Shown one piece after another: positions 34,921 through 45,985 of a stretch of 64,000 nucleotides of DNA. The notes beneath the pieces are model-generated. The model was not told where the DNA came from and searched no databases. It saw nothing but the letters and a program-made list of their open reading frames with translations. The DNA lies in NCBI GenBank assembly GCA_001931875.2, contig MSJH02000817.1, forward strand, positions 372,001-436,000, read 5' to 3'. Both the position numbers and the translations under genes were made by a program. The DNA comes from Byssochlamys sp. IMV 00236. Lineage: Eukaryota > Ascomycota > Eurotiomycetes > Eurotiales > Thermoascaceae. The stretch's first letter is position 1; the number at the start of each line of letters is the position of its first letter.

Positions 34921-37136
34921 GATGCTGATGGTGGGATTATGCTCGAGGCTGTAGCTTGAAGACGCTCTACGAATTATTTACAAGAGACCGTTATATGTAA
35001 TCTATTCATGAAAATAGATATATCCACAGTATCACCGTGTTATTGCCATATGATAGCTGCCCATTGTCCCTGCCAGGACCGACCGAGGACCTATAGTAGT
35101 GTCTCGGGGGCTAATTTGACTCCTGCTTAATTTCTGTGAAAAAATATCCTACAGGTAAATCGATCATTATGTATTCCTCTGTGAGAATATGATCTCTGCG
35201 ATGTAATGTTAACGATGGTGGCTAGGTAGCCCCGCGATGCAACCTCACTTCGTCTTTCGCTTCTTCTGAGAGACAAAGAGATTCTTCTGCTGTCTTTAGA
35301 CGGGGCCCGGCCATTGCTGTGAGATGTTACTAAGCTAGGCTACCATTGAGATGAAGCTTGTGACTACTGCTAAGTGCGACACTGCAGACTCTGACAGCAT
35401 AAGGGGAAGATGACTCGTGTTTAGTTCTCGCGTGGTTGACAATATTACTCTGAATTCTAGGTAAGTAATAAGAAGGGATAATCTCCGTACGCAATAGAGA
35501 TCTTATCGACATACTTTTGCCGGATGGAAAAGGTGTTATTGTTGTCGGACAGCCGTGTGCCATGTTGTGGATTGTTTCAGTGTTTCGAAACGAAATAAGC
35601 GCAGAGAACGACAGCCAACCATACGGTAGCCATAGCAATCTCGTCAAGGAGAAGAGAAACGACAACAGAGGTTTCAACTCTTGAGGGGTTTGATGCTGAA
35701 AAGAAAGCCCTATATCGGTTTTAGGAGTGCTATAGATCATAGAACTGACCTGATCTGGATCCATGGCAGTTTCCCCCCTTCCAGCTCTCAGGGCCATAAG
35801 ACCCGATTATCGAGCTGTAGTTTAATACTTGCTATTTTTGTGTGTGGTGGCAAACTAGTATTTGCGACTTGTTTCAACTACTTAGGCAGGGTTTAAGACA
35901 GTGATCTGGAGTTCTACCGATAGGCTGGATCGTCGCTTGACCACAACGCAGGGGGCAGCTGAAGTGCGTGGTGGGGAGTTAAACTATTTAGTGGAAATAG
36001 AGACTTTGCGAGGTATTTGGGCCAGTTAGAGCCGGTACAACGGGGTATTATGCTATGCACACGACATACTTGGCTATTACCACGGCAGACATCCTCAAAT
36101 CGCTTGCAGCCACTGGAAGTTACTGGTCACCGCCGTCTTTCAGCGCGAGACGTGTGAATCGTCGTGGTCCAGTAGACTCATGGAGATGATGCCTTCCTGC
36201 GGATTCGCAAACTCATCTCGAGAGCTTCTGCTTCGGACCGTTCCTTTTCCGTGGACTCATCTGCAAGGTGATTTTCTCGTTCAGCAACGCTTTCTTAAAT
36301 TACTGTTGGTCCGCTCTCTCTTGGCACCATATCTTCTCCCTCAAAAGGTTGCTAGACTGTCAGTATTGTGGCTCCTCTACTCCGTATTTATCCTGCTTGG
36401 TGTTCATCATTGTTGGCTTTTCCTCTTTGAATCTCTCCACTGCTGCCGCTTCCATGTCCGTCAAGCCCGGTGCCTGACACTTGAAGATCATTTCTGTTAT
36501 GAATAGGTAAACTATCGCAGATTGAGGTTGGTATATTCACCATTCTTACGTCCTTGATGACACTAATAATAAAGTAACACTTGGCACTGGTCAGAAGAGC
36601 TAGACCTACAATACCTCCAGACTCCACTCGTTCGCCAAACAACTACTGCTCTGGAGTGAGAATTCCTGCCGTTCTTTTCAGTGACCTTATTGTTTGGAGT
36701 CATCCAGTCGTAGCTCGTGACTCTACACAGCTACTATATTCTACACAAAGAAAAGGCGCCCCTATCAATAGGAGCTGGTCAGCTATTGAATAGGAAACCT
36801 CCGTCCATTTGTCCTGTGCCTGAGAATCGAGGTTGTCTGGCTCCTGGCACCCCTTGACTGAGCGGAGTAGATCCCCGCGTTCCTTTCGTTGTCCCAACCA
36901 CCTTGCATTCCATATCTACGCATCACAGGCACCATCTGCACAGTCTCATTTCTTCGATTACCTTCGTTGTGACGTCTTGAGTCTTTATCGATCAACGGGT
37001 CTTCCCGCATACCTTATTTCTACCAGTTTTCGCTTTGTCATTGACAAGCTCGTCTTGCGCTGGTCGTGAGCTCTGTTTTGGAGGAGTTTTTACATCATTG
37101 TCGTGTATTTCTACTGCTTTGGAGTGACAGGGTTCG
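34921..37136. other. Gene-poor region before ferric reductase
   Basis: No gene supported over 2.2 kb. The longest frames (35330-35797 minus, 36180-36506 plus) show no domains. The right end is pyrimidine-rich and probably the ferric reductase promoter and leader. Confidence 0.5.
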
Positions 37137-39017
37137 ATGGGCATCTTGTCGGGGCCACGAGCCTCCGGCCCGCACGGAACAAATGCGACCTACATTTTTG
37201 AATATTCCAGAGGACTGGGTGGTGTCGATGTGCCTCTCGATGTCCTCATTACGCGGATCATATACACCTCGTTGACCCTTGTGGCTGTCGTCGTCCTCTG
37301 TTGCCGTATCGGCCAGATGACCCTGGTATATGCCCGTTTACTGAGCTCGCTGACGGCCACCAGACGACAACAGACGTACTGGGGAGTCGAAGGGTCTAGA
37401 CTATGGGCAACCATCAAGAAACACCTTCTATATGCGCCTCTGGGAAGCAAACGACACAACAGAGAGATTCAGCTCTCGAGCGCGGTCAACATGGGGACCG
37501 TTCCGTCAAGATTCCACGTCATTTTGATCACGTTGTATGTCTCGAGTCAAATCGCCTATTGCGGTTTCCTGGACTACAAGGTCAACGAGAAAGCAGCCCT
37601 GATCGCGGAACTTCGAGGCAGATCTGGAAATCTAGCAGTGTTGAATATGATCCCCCTTTTCATTCTTGCGTGTCGGAACAACCCACTGATTCCGCTCCTC
37701 CATGTGAGCTTCGATACCTACAATCTTCTACATCGATGGCTGGGCCGCATTGTCGCGCTGGAAAGCATCACACACACTGTGGCTTGGGCCATAAATGCAT
37801 GTGACGAACAGGATTTTAATGATATGTTGCACCGTCTGAGCACCACGCCGTTTTTTACCTGGGGTTTCTTGGGGACATGTGCAATGGCATTCCTTCTTAC
37901 CCATTCTCCGTCCCCAATCCGTCATGCCTTTTACGAGACGTTCCTACATCTTCATCAGCTCGCTGCTTCATTGGCGATCCTCGGGGTCTACGTCCATTTG
38001 AAACTGGATGATCTTCGCCAGCGTTCATGGATCGAGGCTGTCGTTGGGATCTGGGTCACTGAGCGCTGCACTAGACTGTTAAGGTTGTTGTATCTTAACG
38101 TCTCCCGGAAGAATGGCAGCACAAAGCTTGTTGTCGAAGCTCTTCCTGGGGAAGCTTGCCGTGTGACCTTCCATCTACCGAAGCGTGTCCACGTTGATCC
38201 AGGGAGTCATGTTTACGCTTATATTCCAAGCATCTCACTATGGATGTCTCATCCGTTCTCTGTTGCATGGGTAGAACCGTTCAGCTGTGTGACTCCACCC
38301 TCGCTCCCGCCAGCTCTACTCAACCGTGAGAATACTGGGATGCTGAGTCCTTCGAGTATCGAAAAGCAGTCCTTTATTGATCTTGAGGAGCCTTTCGATA
38401 CCCGCAAACAGCCGACGACGGTGTCATTGATCGTTGCAGCTCGAACTGGCATGACTCGCAAACTCTACAACAAAGCCGCTGCTTCGCCGCTGAACACACT
38501 TCGTATTGCAGGATACATTGAAGGGCCTTACGCATCCCACCCTTCCTCGTTGGGCAGCTATGGAACTGTCGTCCTATTCTCTGGAGGTGCTGGCATTACC
38601 CATCACATGCTACACGTGCGCGACTTGATATTCCGCGCCTCAGAAGAGCGCGTGGCTACCAGACAGATATACTTGATCTGGTCTGTCCGCAGTACAGAGA
38701 ATTTGGCATGGGTGCGCCAATACATGGACTCGATTCTGCAGATGCCGAACCGCCGCGAGATGCTCATTATCAAGCTCTTTGTGTCGAAGCCAAAATGTAA
38801 TCGCGAAATCATTTCCCCTAGTGCAACTGTACAAATGTTTGCTGGCCGGTGTCGACCTGATGTGGTGTTGGACGAAGTGGCAGCACGGCGTGTTGGCGCA
38901 ACAGCAGTTTCAGTCTGCGGGCCCGGCGCCTTTGCAGACGAAGTCCGAGCAGCTACTCGCCGCAGAGTGGGAAACGGGATGGTGATTGATTTTGTCGAGG
39001 AGGCATTCACATGGTAG
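37137..39017 (+). CDS. Ferric-chelate reductase (FRE family), 626 aa
   Basis: Plasma-membrane flavocytochrome that would reduce extracellular ferric chelates or copper with NAD(P)H. Single exon of 626 residues. The core has the bis-haem histidine pattern: H199 and H213, then H273 and H287, each pair 14 apart, in successive transmembrane helices. After the membrane part come the FAD-binding H-P-F-S-V-A-W segment (~residue 371), a nucleotide-binding F-S-G-G-A-G-I-T segment (~481) and the C-terminal C-G-P-G-A-F motif (~598). An N-terminal helix lies near residues 38-60. No ferroxidase or permease partner lies in the window, which leaves high-affinity iron uptake unproven. The absence of introns is unusual beside its multi-exon neighbours. 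Confidence 0.93.
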   Translation: MGILSGPRASGPHGTNATYIFEYSRGLGGVDVPLDVLITRIIYTSLTLVAVVVLCCRIGQMTLVYARLLSSLTATRRQQTYWGVEGSRLWATIKKHLLYAPLGSKRHNREIQLSSAVNMGTVPSRFHVILITLYVSSQIAYCGFLDYKVNEKAALIAELRGRSGNLAVLNMIPLFILACRNNPLIPLLHVSFDTYNLLHRWLGRIVALESITHTVAWAINACDEQDFNDMLHRLSTTPFFTWGFLGTCAMAFLLTHSPSPIRHAFYETFLHLHQLAASLAILGVYVHLKLDDLRQRSWIEAVVGIWVTERCTRLLRLLYLNVSRKNGSTKLVVEALPGEACRVTFHLPKRVHVDPGSHVYAYIPSISLWMSHPFSVAWVEPFSCVTPPSLPPALLNRENTGMLSPSSIEKQSFIDLEEPFDTRKQPTTVSLIVAARTGMTRKLYNKAAASPLNTLRIAGYIEGPYASHPSSLGSYGTVVLFSGGAGITHHMLHVRDLIFRASEERVATRQIYLIWSVRSTENLAWVRQYMDSILQMPNRREMLIIKLFVSKPKCNREIISPSATVQMFAGRCRPDVVLDEVAARRVGATAVSVCGPGAFADEVRAATRRRVGNGMVIDFVEEAFTW

Positions 39018-39224
39018 ATATCTTTCCTCAGCTCAGCCCATGGTGGCAGGTTTTGTATTCTAGCTTCTTTAACTTCCTCGTGAGGCACCAACAAAAATAG
39101 ATCTGATTCTGTTTACACACCCAAACACACATATATAACCTTACTTTTCGCATTAAATCCTTTCAGGATATGGAAATCGTTTAAAACCAGAGCTAAACCT
39201 GACTCTCATCCATACAAAAAAAAA

Positions 39225-39254
39225 GAAAGAAAGAAAGAAAGAAAGAAAAAGAAA
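39225..39254. repeat. (GAAA)n tetranucleotide repeat
   Basis: About six to seven GAAA units follow an adenine run, just downstream of the tRNA gene (which is on the minus strand). Confidence 0.85.
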
Positions 39255-39287
39255 ACCCAACCCGAAACTAATAGTTCAGTAATGGTA

Positions 39288-39427
39288 TGACAAGACTGGG
39301 ATTCGAACCCAGGACTCTCTCGAGAGCACGGATCTAGCGCTGTTTACAGCAGCCAAGATTTAGTTGTTCAAAGTTTTTGAAAATTTCAGCTTGAACGTGC
39401 CGCCTTAGTCCACTCGGCCATCTTGCC
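39288..39427 (-). tRNA. tRNA-Leu (CAA) with 58-base intron
   Basis: Read on the minus strand, a 7-base-pair acceptor stem (GGCAAGA with TCTTGTC, one G-U pair), a D-arm GGCCGAGTGG..., an anticodon stem GCACG/CGTGC, a long variable arm and a T-arm CTGGG-TTCGAAT-CCCAG fold as a type II tRNA. The anticodon CAA reads leucine UUG codons. An intron of about 58 bases (39332-39389) interrupts after position 37 and contains a TTTGAA segment able to pair with the anticodon loop, a hallmark of CAA-type leucine tRNAs. The mature tRNA would be ~82 bases before CCA addition. Confidence 0.93.
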
Positions 39428-40006
39428 ATTGGTTTGAGCGAGGTTTTGCCGATGAGAGATGATGTTTTTCCTTCTATATAAATCCCTACAGATTTAAACC
39501 TGCTTAGAGCTTCTATATAGTTAAGCCCCTGTATCCTCTATATTATTTCAGAGTCCGTAAACATATCTCCACGGTCCCCTGAAGCCCATATTTTGCGGAA
39601 TGGAAATACATTTCCCCGCAACATTTGAAAGCATCCAAACTCTTCTGAACGGCGGAATTTACTCAACGTTTGATATGATGTCCAGCAAACCCCTGAGTGT
39701 GGCTTGGAGAGCGAACCAGAGATTACGGTCCGCGGTTTTCATCCACTGTCGACGAAGAACGAACATGAGATTCTTTTCATATTCTCGATCGAATATGGGA
39801 AATCTACCACTCCTCCCCGAACTCTGCATGGAAAAGCCGAATGGCGAAGGTGATTTTCATGATATTCGTTGCATTTGAGTCAATTATTAAGTTAGTAATA
39901 GTGCGTTTTAACTTAGAGGAGAAAATATCCGAAGAAGACCTGTATCGATATACCAAGCATCGATGGCTGTAAGCTAAGCTAAGCTGCGCAGTTGCGTAAT
40001 GTTTAC
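39428..40006. other. Intergenic between tRNA and phosphotransferase
   Basis: The 92-codon ORF at 39600-39878 has no recognised feature. A short GCTAA repeat lies near 39970. No gene supported. Confidence 0.45.
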
Positions 40007-41782
40007 ATGAAGAAACTCATTTTCAACCGGAAACCCAGATTCAACGAGAAGAATGAGCTTTCAAATCGCTACGTGGAATTTAACTTGCAACAACTTATCA
40101 AGGTGGCTGTCAATACTTGCAATGGAGCCCAATCATGTATGTACGAACATTGTCCCCTTGAGATTGCACGCGGGGAAGACCAGATCGTTGATTTCATCGA
40201 ACAGGTATCAAAGTCACGAAATGCTCAGAGGGATTATATAATAAGGTCTTCATTTTGACAATGGATAATGGATTCGAGGTCGTTGCGAAGCTCCCTAACC
40301 CTAACGCCGGGCCCGCACATTTTACCATCGCCTCTGAGGTGGCGACACGTGAGGTGGTAAGATGATCGATCTCCGTATTCTTTATATCGGCTAGTTGCTA
40401 AAGTTTTTTAGCTTCGAGACATATTCAATGTTCCTGTTCCTCAAATACTCGCATGGTCTAGCGACACTGCACTGAACCCGGTCAAGGCGGAGTATATCAT
40501 CGAGGAAAAGGCACCAGGTGTACGGCTGGGCTCAGTCTGGAATCAATGGCCTCGAGAGCTAAAGCTCCAACTGATCACCCAGGTGGTCGAACTGGAGAAT
40601 AAGTTGACCTCTGTCACCTTCGATAGGCATGGCTGCATCTATTTCAAAGATGACCTACGTTCATTGATTAGGGACGTAAAGGAGATACATGCTGCCAATG
40701 TCGCGCCTGGGGCCCTTGAAAGATTTTCTATCGGGCCTCTGACCTCAAACGAACTGTGGAAGGGAGCTAGGAGAGATATGCCTCTGGATCGTGGGCCTTG
40801 TAAGGAAACCGATGATGATATTCTTCTATTGACGCTAATCTGCTGGCTGGGTATAGGGACAGACTTCCGTGAATACGCAGAGGCATTGGGACGTAATGAA
40901 ATGATATGGATTAAATCCCATGCAGTTCCTCGGATGAACTATTACCGGTCTAGCCAAAGCAAGGAGCTCCCTCAGGATGGTCTCGCACTTCTGAAGAAGT
41001 ATATCAAAGTGGCTCCCTATCTTGTTCCTCCACCGACCGCCGAATCGGGATATGCCAACGTTCTATGGCATCCTGATCTTCACCTGGACAATATTTTTGT
41101 AGATCCAGGCACTCATCAAATTACACGCATTATTGACTGGCAATCAGCATGTGTGGCACCTCTGTTCTACCAGTCTTGTGTCCCAAGACTATGCAGGCAT
41201 CCTGGCCCTGTTCGGGAAGGCTGGACTGTTCCTGCAAGACCGGAAGGGTTCGAAGATCTGAGCGAAAGCGAAAAGAAACGAATCGATGACAATCTGGAGA
41301 GCGAGACCCTCCACAAATACTACGAAGCCCAGGTGTGTAAGCGAGCACCTAGGCATTGGGAGGTTCTTCAACAAAAGGCAGTCCCTATCTTACGGAAGCC
41401 TGTCTGGCTTACAACCGGAGCATGGGAAAATCGCGATCTCTTTTTTCTTCGCGAATCGCTCATGGAACTCATGGCAGATTGGGAGGAGCTTTTCCCAGGC
41501 GTTGCATGTCCAATTGAATTCAGCAGTGAGGAAGTCGAGCTTCAGGCGAAGGAGCAAGAAAATATCAGTGGTGTCGGGCACATGTTGACGTTGTTTCGGG
41601 ACCAAGCAGTCCTCCCGGTGGACGGCATGGTTGACCCTAAAGACTTTGAAGTCGCCCGCGAGAATTGCAGCAAGTTCAAGGAAGTTTTTGTTCGACTGGG
41701 GAAGGATGATAATGAAAGGGAGTTGTTCCGAAACTTGTGGCCTTATCAAGAGCCTGACGCCGGGATTTTATCAGGCGGGTGA
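40007..41782 (+). CDS. Fungal phosphotransferase (APH/choline-kinase fold), 550 aa
   Basis: Kinase-like protein of the large fungal APH family. Exons 40007-40136, 40205-40356 and 40412-41782 give 550 residues; the first splice restores the conserved E-G-L-Y-N-K and V-V-A-K-L-P-N-P nucleotide-binding segments. The catalytic loop H314-x-D316-x4-N321 (H-P-D-L-H-L-D-N) and the metal-binding D336 in D-W-Q are intact, so it could be active. Members are sometimes mitochondrial, but no clear targeting peptide is seen. The start chosen is the first ATG in frame; an earlier exon cannot be excluded. Substrate unknown; such genes are numerous in Eurotiales. Confidence 0.88.
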
Positions 41783-41896
41783 GGTAATTATGCTACGCAT
41801 TTAGCAAAGAACGGAAGACAATCTCTTATCTTTCTTAGGTCCTTGTGCTTTACTCTTTTTGGCCTTAATATTTACTACTATTTTATTGTTAATAGC

Positions 41897-42668
41897 TTAA
41901 AAAGAAAAGAAAAAAGATAAAAAAAAGGCAATCGAGGGGAAATAGGCGGTATTGACTCGGCGAAGGATAACTTCCAGGAAAGACAGTATCTTTCGGTCAA
42001 GTTTCTCAAGCTCCTGAAAGTCAACGACTACTCCTGGCGGACAGTTTATAGTATTTAGGACCTGATCAAGCAGACATACGGCTTGCGCTCGACGGCCAGA
42101 ACTACTCACGTTTTGGGCCTGTATTGCGGACAGTGGAGGCATATTACAAGGCTCATGACTGGATATCTGCTCATCGTTCTTCTGAAAAGGTGTTAGGTCA
42201 GACAGTAGAGGCGCGTTCTTTCCTGGATATTCGGTCGTAGGCCTTAAGTTCCTGTGTGGAATCTCACACAAAATTATTCTGCGTTCATGTCAGTTTTCAG
42301 TCCATTGGGAACTAGGGGCATAAGAATACCTTTCCAAGACCACAATACCCCACCATATATTCCTTTCCTCGAGGATTTCGCGTATGCGCTCACCGGGACA
42401 TTGCTGTGCACTTCCGATCCTGCTCCCCTTATCAATGCCAATACTTTGAGCCATCCTTGAGCAAGTTCCCACAGATATGAGAGCCATCTCTGGCCGTCCA
42501 CATGCGTACTCGTATGCAGCAAGGAGGAGACCGGCTTGTATGAGGGATGGCGAAGCGCAGATTACGCTCTGAACATGGGCGAATATCATTCTCACCATCA
42601 AATAAATGTCCTTTGATAAAGACCATTTGGAAGGGCTTCGGTGGGCTGCACTTTCAGGGGGAAACTTT
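41897..42668 (-). pseudogene. Truncated fungal-specific transcription factor remnant
   Basis: The minus strand encodes the middle part of a fungal transcription factor regulatory domain: an S-L-I-Q-A-G-L-L-L-A-A-Y-E-Y-A segment, then R-N-I-W-W-G-I-V-V-L-E-R. A 51-base GTATTC..GCAG intron (42279-42329) can be removed in frame to continue with I-L-C-E-I-P-H-R-N-L-R-P. A stop precedes the homologous part at about 42670, no zinc-cluster domain is found in the next 900 bases upstream, and the 3' end runs into an A/T-rich tract soon after. It is therefore missing both ends. The remaining exon junction is still intact, so decay may be recent. Confidence 0.7.
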
Positions 42669-43547
42669 TAGATAGTCGGACTTGAGTTTGTATTCTCCAG
42701 CTGTCAATATTCCTGGTTATCCACTAGCTGGTGCTTCACGGATGTAACTTCTTCTGCTAGACAAGATCCGTTGATACCTTGTAGAGTTATGAGAGGGGAT
42801 TGATTTATCACAGTGTTGATGAAGACTGCTGGATGAACGGGAGCCTGCTTCAGAATGCGAGCGTGTTGGCTCGATGTGCTTTATGGGAATTATTCGAATT
42901 GTTCGACGTGTGCGAAACAGTCCGATTGCGGGGGAATCGGCCGATTAAGAAGTACGGGAGCATCCCCATTGCAAAGATTAGATTGATGAAAGAGAAAGGC
43001 GTGTCATGCATAGTATAGAATCATCTACCGGGACTTAGAAAAGAAAAATACTGCTCTGCGTACTCACGTCGGATCCTATACATCAGATCATATCAACAAT
43101 GAATAAGGATATCACATGAACTAATGGGCGCCATTCTCAATCCAATGATGAAGACCATTTGTAAAGGCAAAATCAAACAGTACGCAATGTAGACGAGGGA
43201 GGTATCATGGAGCGAAGGAAACCTTAACAGGGGTATGTATGCCGAGAATACTGAACATATCGTGAAAGGAAAACGGCGGACTGTACAAACTGGCAGCCAA
43301 TCGCAAGGAATTAGAAGGACAAAAGACATCAATATCAAGACTCATAGCTGTAGCGCCTGCAAGAAAGGAAACTCTTTCATAGGCCTTCGGAAATACTCAT
43401 GCTGCGATTACTTCTCCCGGGGTGCAAGATCTTGTAAGGGGTATAATGACGTAGATTCAACCACCATACGAACCAAAGCGGCATCATCGATCGATTGGTC
43501 TCACACAGTAGGCCATTCTCAGCACATGGCACGAAGTGCTATGACAG
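42669..43547. other. Intergenic, no DNA-binding domain found
   Basis: Searched for the missing 5' part of the truncated regulator without success. Small frames on both strands lack recognisable domains. Confidence 0.5.
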
Positions 43548-44940
43548 TTATACTGGATGCGAGGCCAATGGCTGTCCGTAAAGACCTGACGAGCCAGCAT
43601 GGGTTGTCGCACTCTCATAGGCCTGCTCCGGCTGGGAACCGTTGGCGGTCGGCATCTCCTGGGCATTGTTGTCTGCGAAGGGGTTCTGCACCTGAAACTC
43701 ATCCGCGTTGTATTCATATCTACTAGGGTTATCCGTAGCAGAAGCGGCCGCGGAAGCACCCGGCAGTTCAGGAAGTTCAGTAGTTGCGGCAGATACGGTA
43801 CCGTTCTGTCGAGGAGGAACAGGGGGTGGAGGGACGGGTCGTGTAGTGTCTGATGACGAAGATCCTCCGACAGACTGTTCTCGCGGAGTATTCGTGCCCA
43901 TGGCTTTGCGCGCTTTGAGGATTCCGCGTTGGTATATTGATAAGGCGACAGACAGCTCGTCATTGCTTTCGATCAGTGTGACAAGCGTGTCCTCATCCGG
44001 CGCCGGGTTATCTGCGCTGATGTATCCCTGGATCGAGCGTACAGCAGCTTGGCAGCGCTCCGCAAACTCCTTGATGAGATCGTTGCCGATAATCTCCGTT
44101 GGCGGCGTAGACTGGACTAACTGCTGGAGCAGCTTTGCGGAGTTTCTTGCCTCCGATATCCGTGAAGCAAGCTCATCCGCGGGAGGCAGAGTACGCTGGC
44201 GCTCGTGTTGAGGGAAGCGAGTGGGGTGTTGCTGAGGAGGAGCTTGCTGCACAGGGGCCTGCTTGGGTCAGCATCTGCGTGATGCGCAGCTAATCCTTCG
44301 AGAAACTCACCTTTCCAATTGATTTGTTGAACCTCTCCTTCTCCTTTGACCACATCTGCAGAAGGGCCTCCAAGTCCGGATCGGCCGCCCTCTCTGTCTC
44401 GAATGAATCCAGGGTCTCCCGCAGGATGTGCTGTACATCCAGACCCTTCCCCACTCTCAGCATATCTCGGATCACCGACACAAACTTGGCATCGATATTC
44501 CGCGTGAAGGTGTGACCGGGGTTGTCGGCCAGAATGCGTATGAGCATAATAGCATTGTAGTGAACAGAGCTAGGCGGGGTGGTGGGCTTGGAGAGATATT
44601 TCCGTATTTTTATGGCTGCTTCTCTGGCGGCATTGGGACTCGACTCGGCGGCCTCGACTATCGCGGGCAAATGGAGATACTCGTCGTTTTGCTACAGTAG
44701 AAACCAGTCAGCAGGCTGTATAGAGAGTGCAGAAGGGCAGTTCATACTCCATTCCGGCCAGGCCCGCTACCTGTTTCGCAGAACAGTTTCTATAACTTCT
44801 TGCATCAGTTATTGTTTCCTCCTAAGGATCGCTCCATCGCGAACACCCACCACTTCCTTCAGCACAGTTGCCTCTGGCGAATCATCAGGGTACACTGGAC
44901 TGCGCTCGCGACTCTGGCCTGTCCGGTTGCGGAAACTCAT
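43548..44940 (-). CDS. VHS-GAT domain protein (Lsb5/GGA-like)
   Basis: Endocytic or endosomal adaptor linking ubiquitin, Arf or actin-patch proteins. Supported exons are 44851-44940, 44311-44691 and 43548-44258, which join to 393 residues if one 159-base intron is removed. The VHS domain covers ~residues 20-150. A GAT-like helical region covers ~175-275, followed by a P-P-P-P-V-P-P stretch that could bind SH3 domains and a C-terminal N-P-F motif that could bind EH domains. Within the first intron another frame reads L-F-C-E-T-G, which resembles the expected sequence of homologues at this point, but no splice combination keeps it in frame. The N-terminal join is thus uncertain. Function is inferred from yeast Lsb5, which binds Las17. 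Confidence 0.85.
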
Positions 44941-45985
44941 TGTTAGCATTGACTCTGAGGGAAGAAGCTGCTGCCGGGCTACGATTCCCCTGAACAATGT
45001 CTGGACTTACTCGTACGCCGGTTCAACGACCCCAGAAAGCGTTTCATCGTGTCGACCGTTAAGTGTCTGGCCTGTTCTTCGATCGCGGAAAGCTGCGCAG
45101 CAAATAAAGCCCAGTAGTCTAGAGGATTTGCTGAAACGCAGACTGCCGTCGCGCGTGTGTTTTGCTCCAGGCAGAAGAGCTACTTTAACTCCGGCGGAAA
45201 CTCCGACGGCGCTCAGAAGCTCTCGAGAACGTGGGAGAGAGGCCAAGTGCTGTCCGACGCGTTCAACGCGCAAGCAGATTATCTGCTCGGTTCTTAGATG
45301 GAAGATGTCGACCATCCATGATTTGCCCAGATCTCGTGCCAGATCAGAGAGGTGGCGCAGCAGACGGCGCGACGCTGATCGGTCGGGGACTTAGATATGG
45401 GCGTTTCATTGCCACTGATATTCTGGTGAACACCACCGACAGCCTTGCCAGCGTCGCACAGACTAATAATTGGAGCAGAAATCGAGGGCAAAAGAGACGC
45501 AAAAGTGCCGGGTTAGAGTCGTCACGTTTGAGGGTAGCGGCACACGCTGCTTTCTGGCTTAAGAGCGAACATTCTGGCTCTGGGTCAATGTACAGAGTAG
45601 AGTACGCTTCGTTCCCAGACCCCGCGCTGCACTACGAGTACAAGCGAGTAATACGCAAGCACAATTGCTCCAAGCTTTCTCCGCCTGTCATGTCGATCAC
45701 TGCATCGAGGAGGGGAGATTATGCCATTACTGCCTGATCCCCCAGGCAGTATTCTGCAGGTAACAGGCGAGCCGTAAGATCTAACTCCAACAAGTGAATG
45801 GTCAACCGTGTAGGTTTCCAGCATGGAGAAACCTACCTTGTGAAGACAATATATGCAGGGATGTAGCGATGACTACTCGAGTGAATATGAACATGACCAG
45901 CAGTGAGACAGAAACCATGGTAGCTAGACAGTTTTCCTCTCAAGACAGTATTATGATTACCAGATAATAACTCCTAGCAGTTAAG
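44941..45985. other. Divergent intergenic region
   Basis: ORFs up to 168 codons on both strands overlap each other and lack domains. This is probably leader and promoter for the VHS-GAT gene on the left and the coiled-coil gene on the right. Confidence 0.45.

Noticed and set aside
43235..43726. Cysteine-rich plus-strand ORF that resembles a zinc finger
   Set aside because: The cysteine spacing fits no known finger and the ORF overlaps the 3' end of the VHS-GAT gene.
44579..45394. 271-codon plus-strand ORF across the VHS-GAT 5' end
   Set aside because: It is antisense to real exons and shows no domain.
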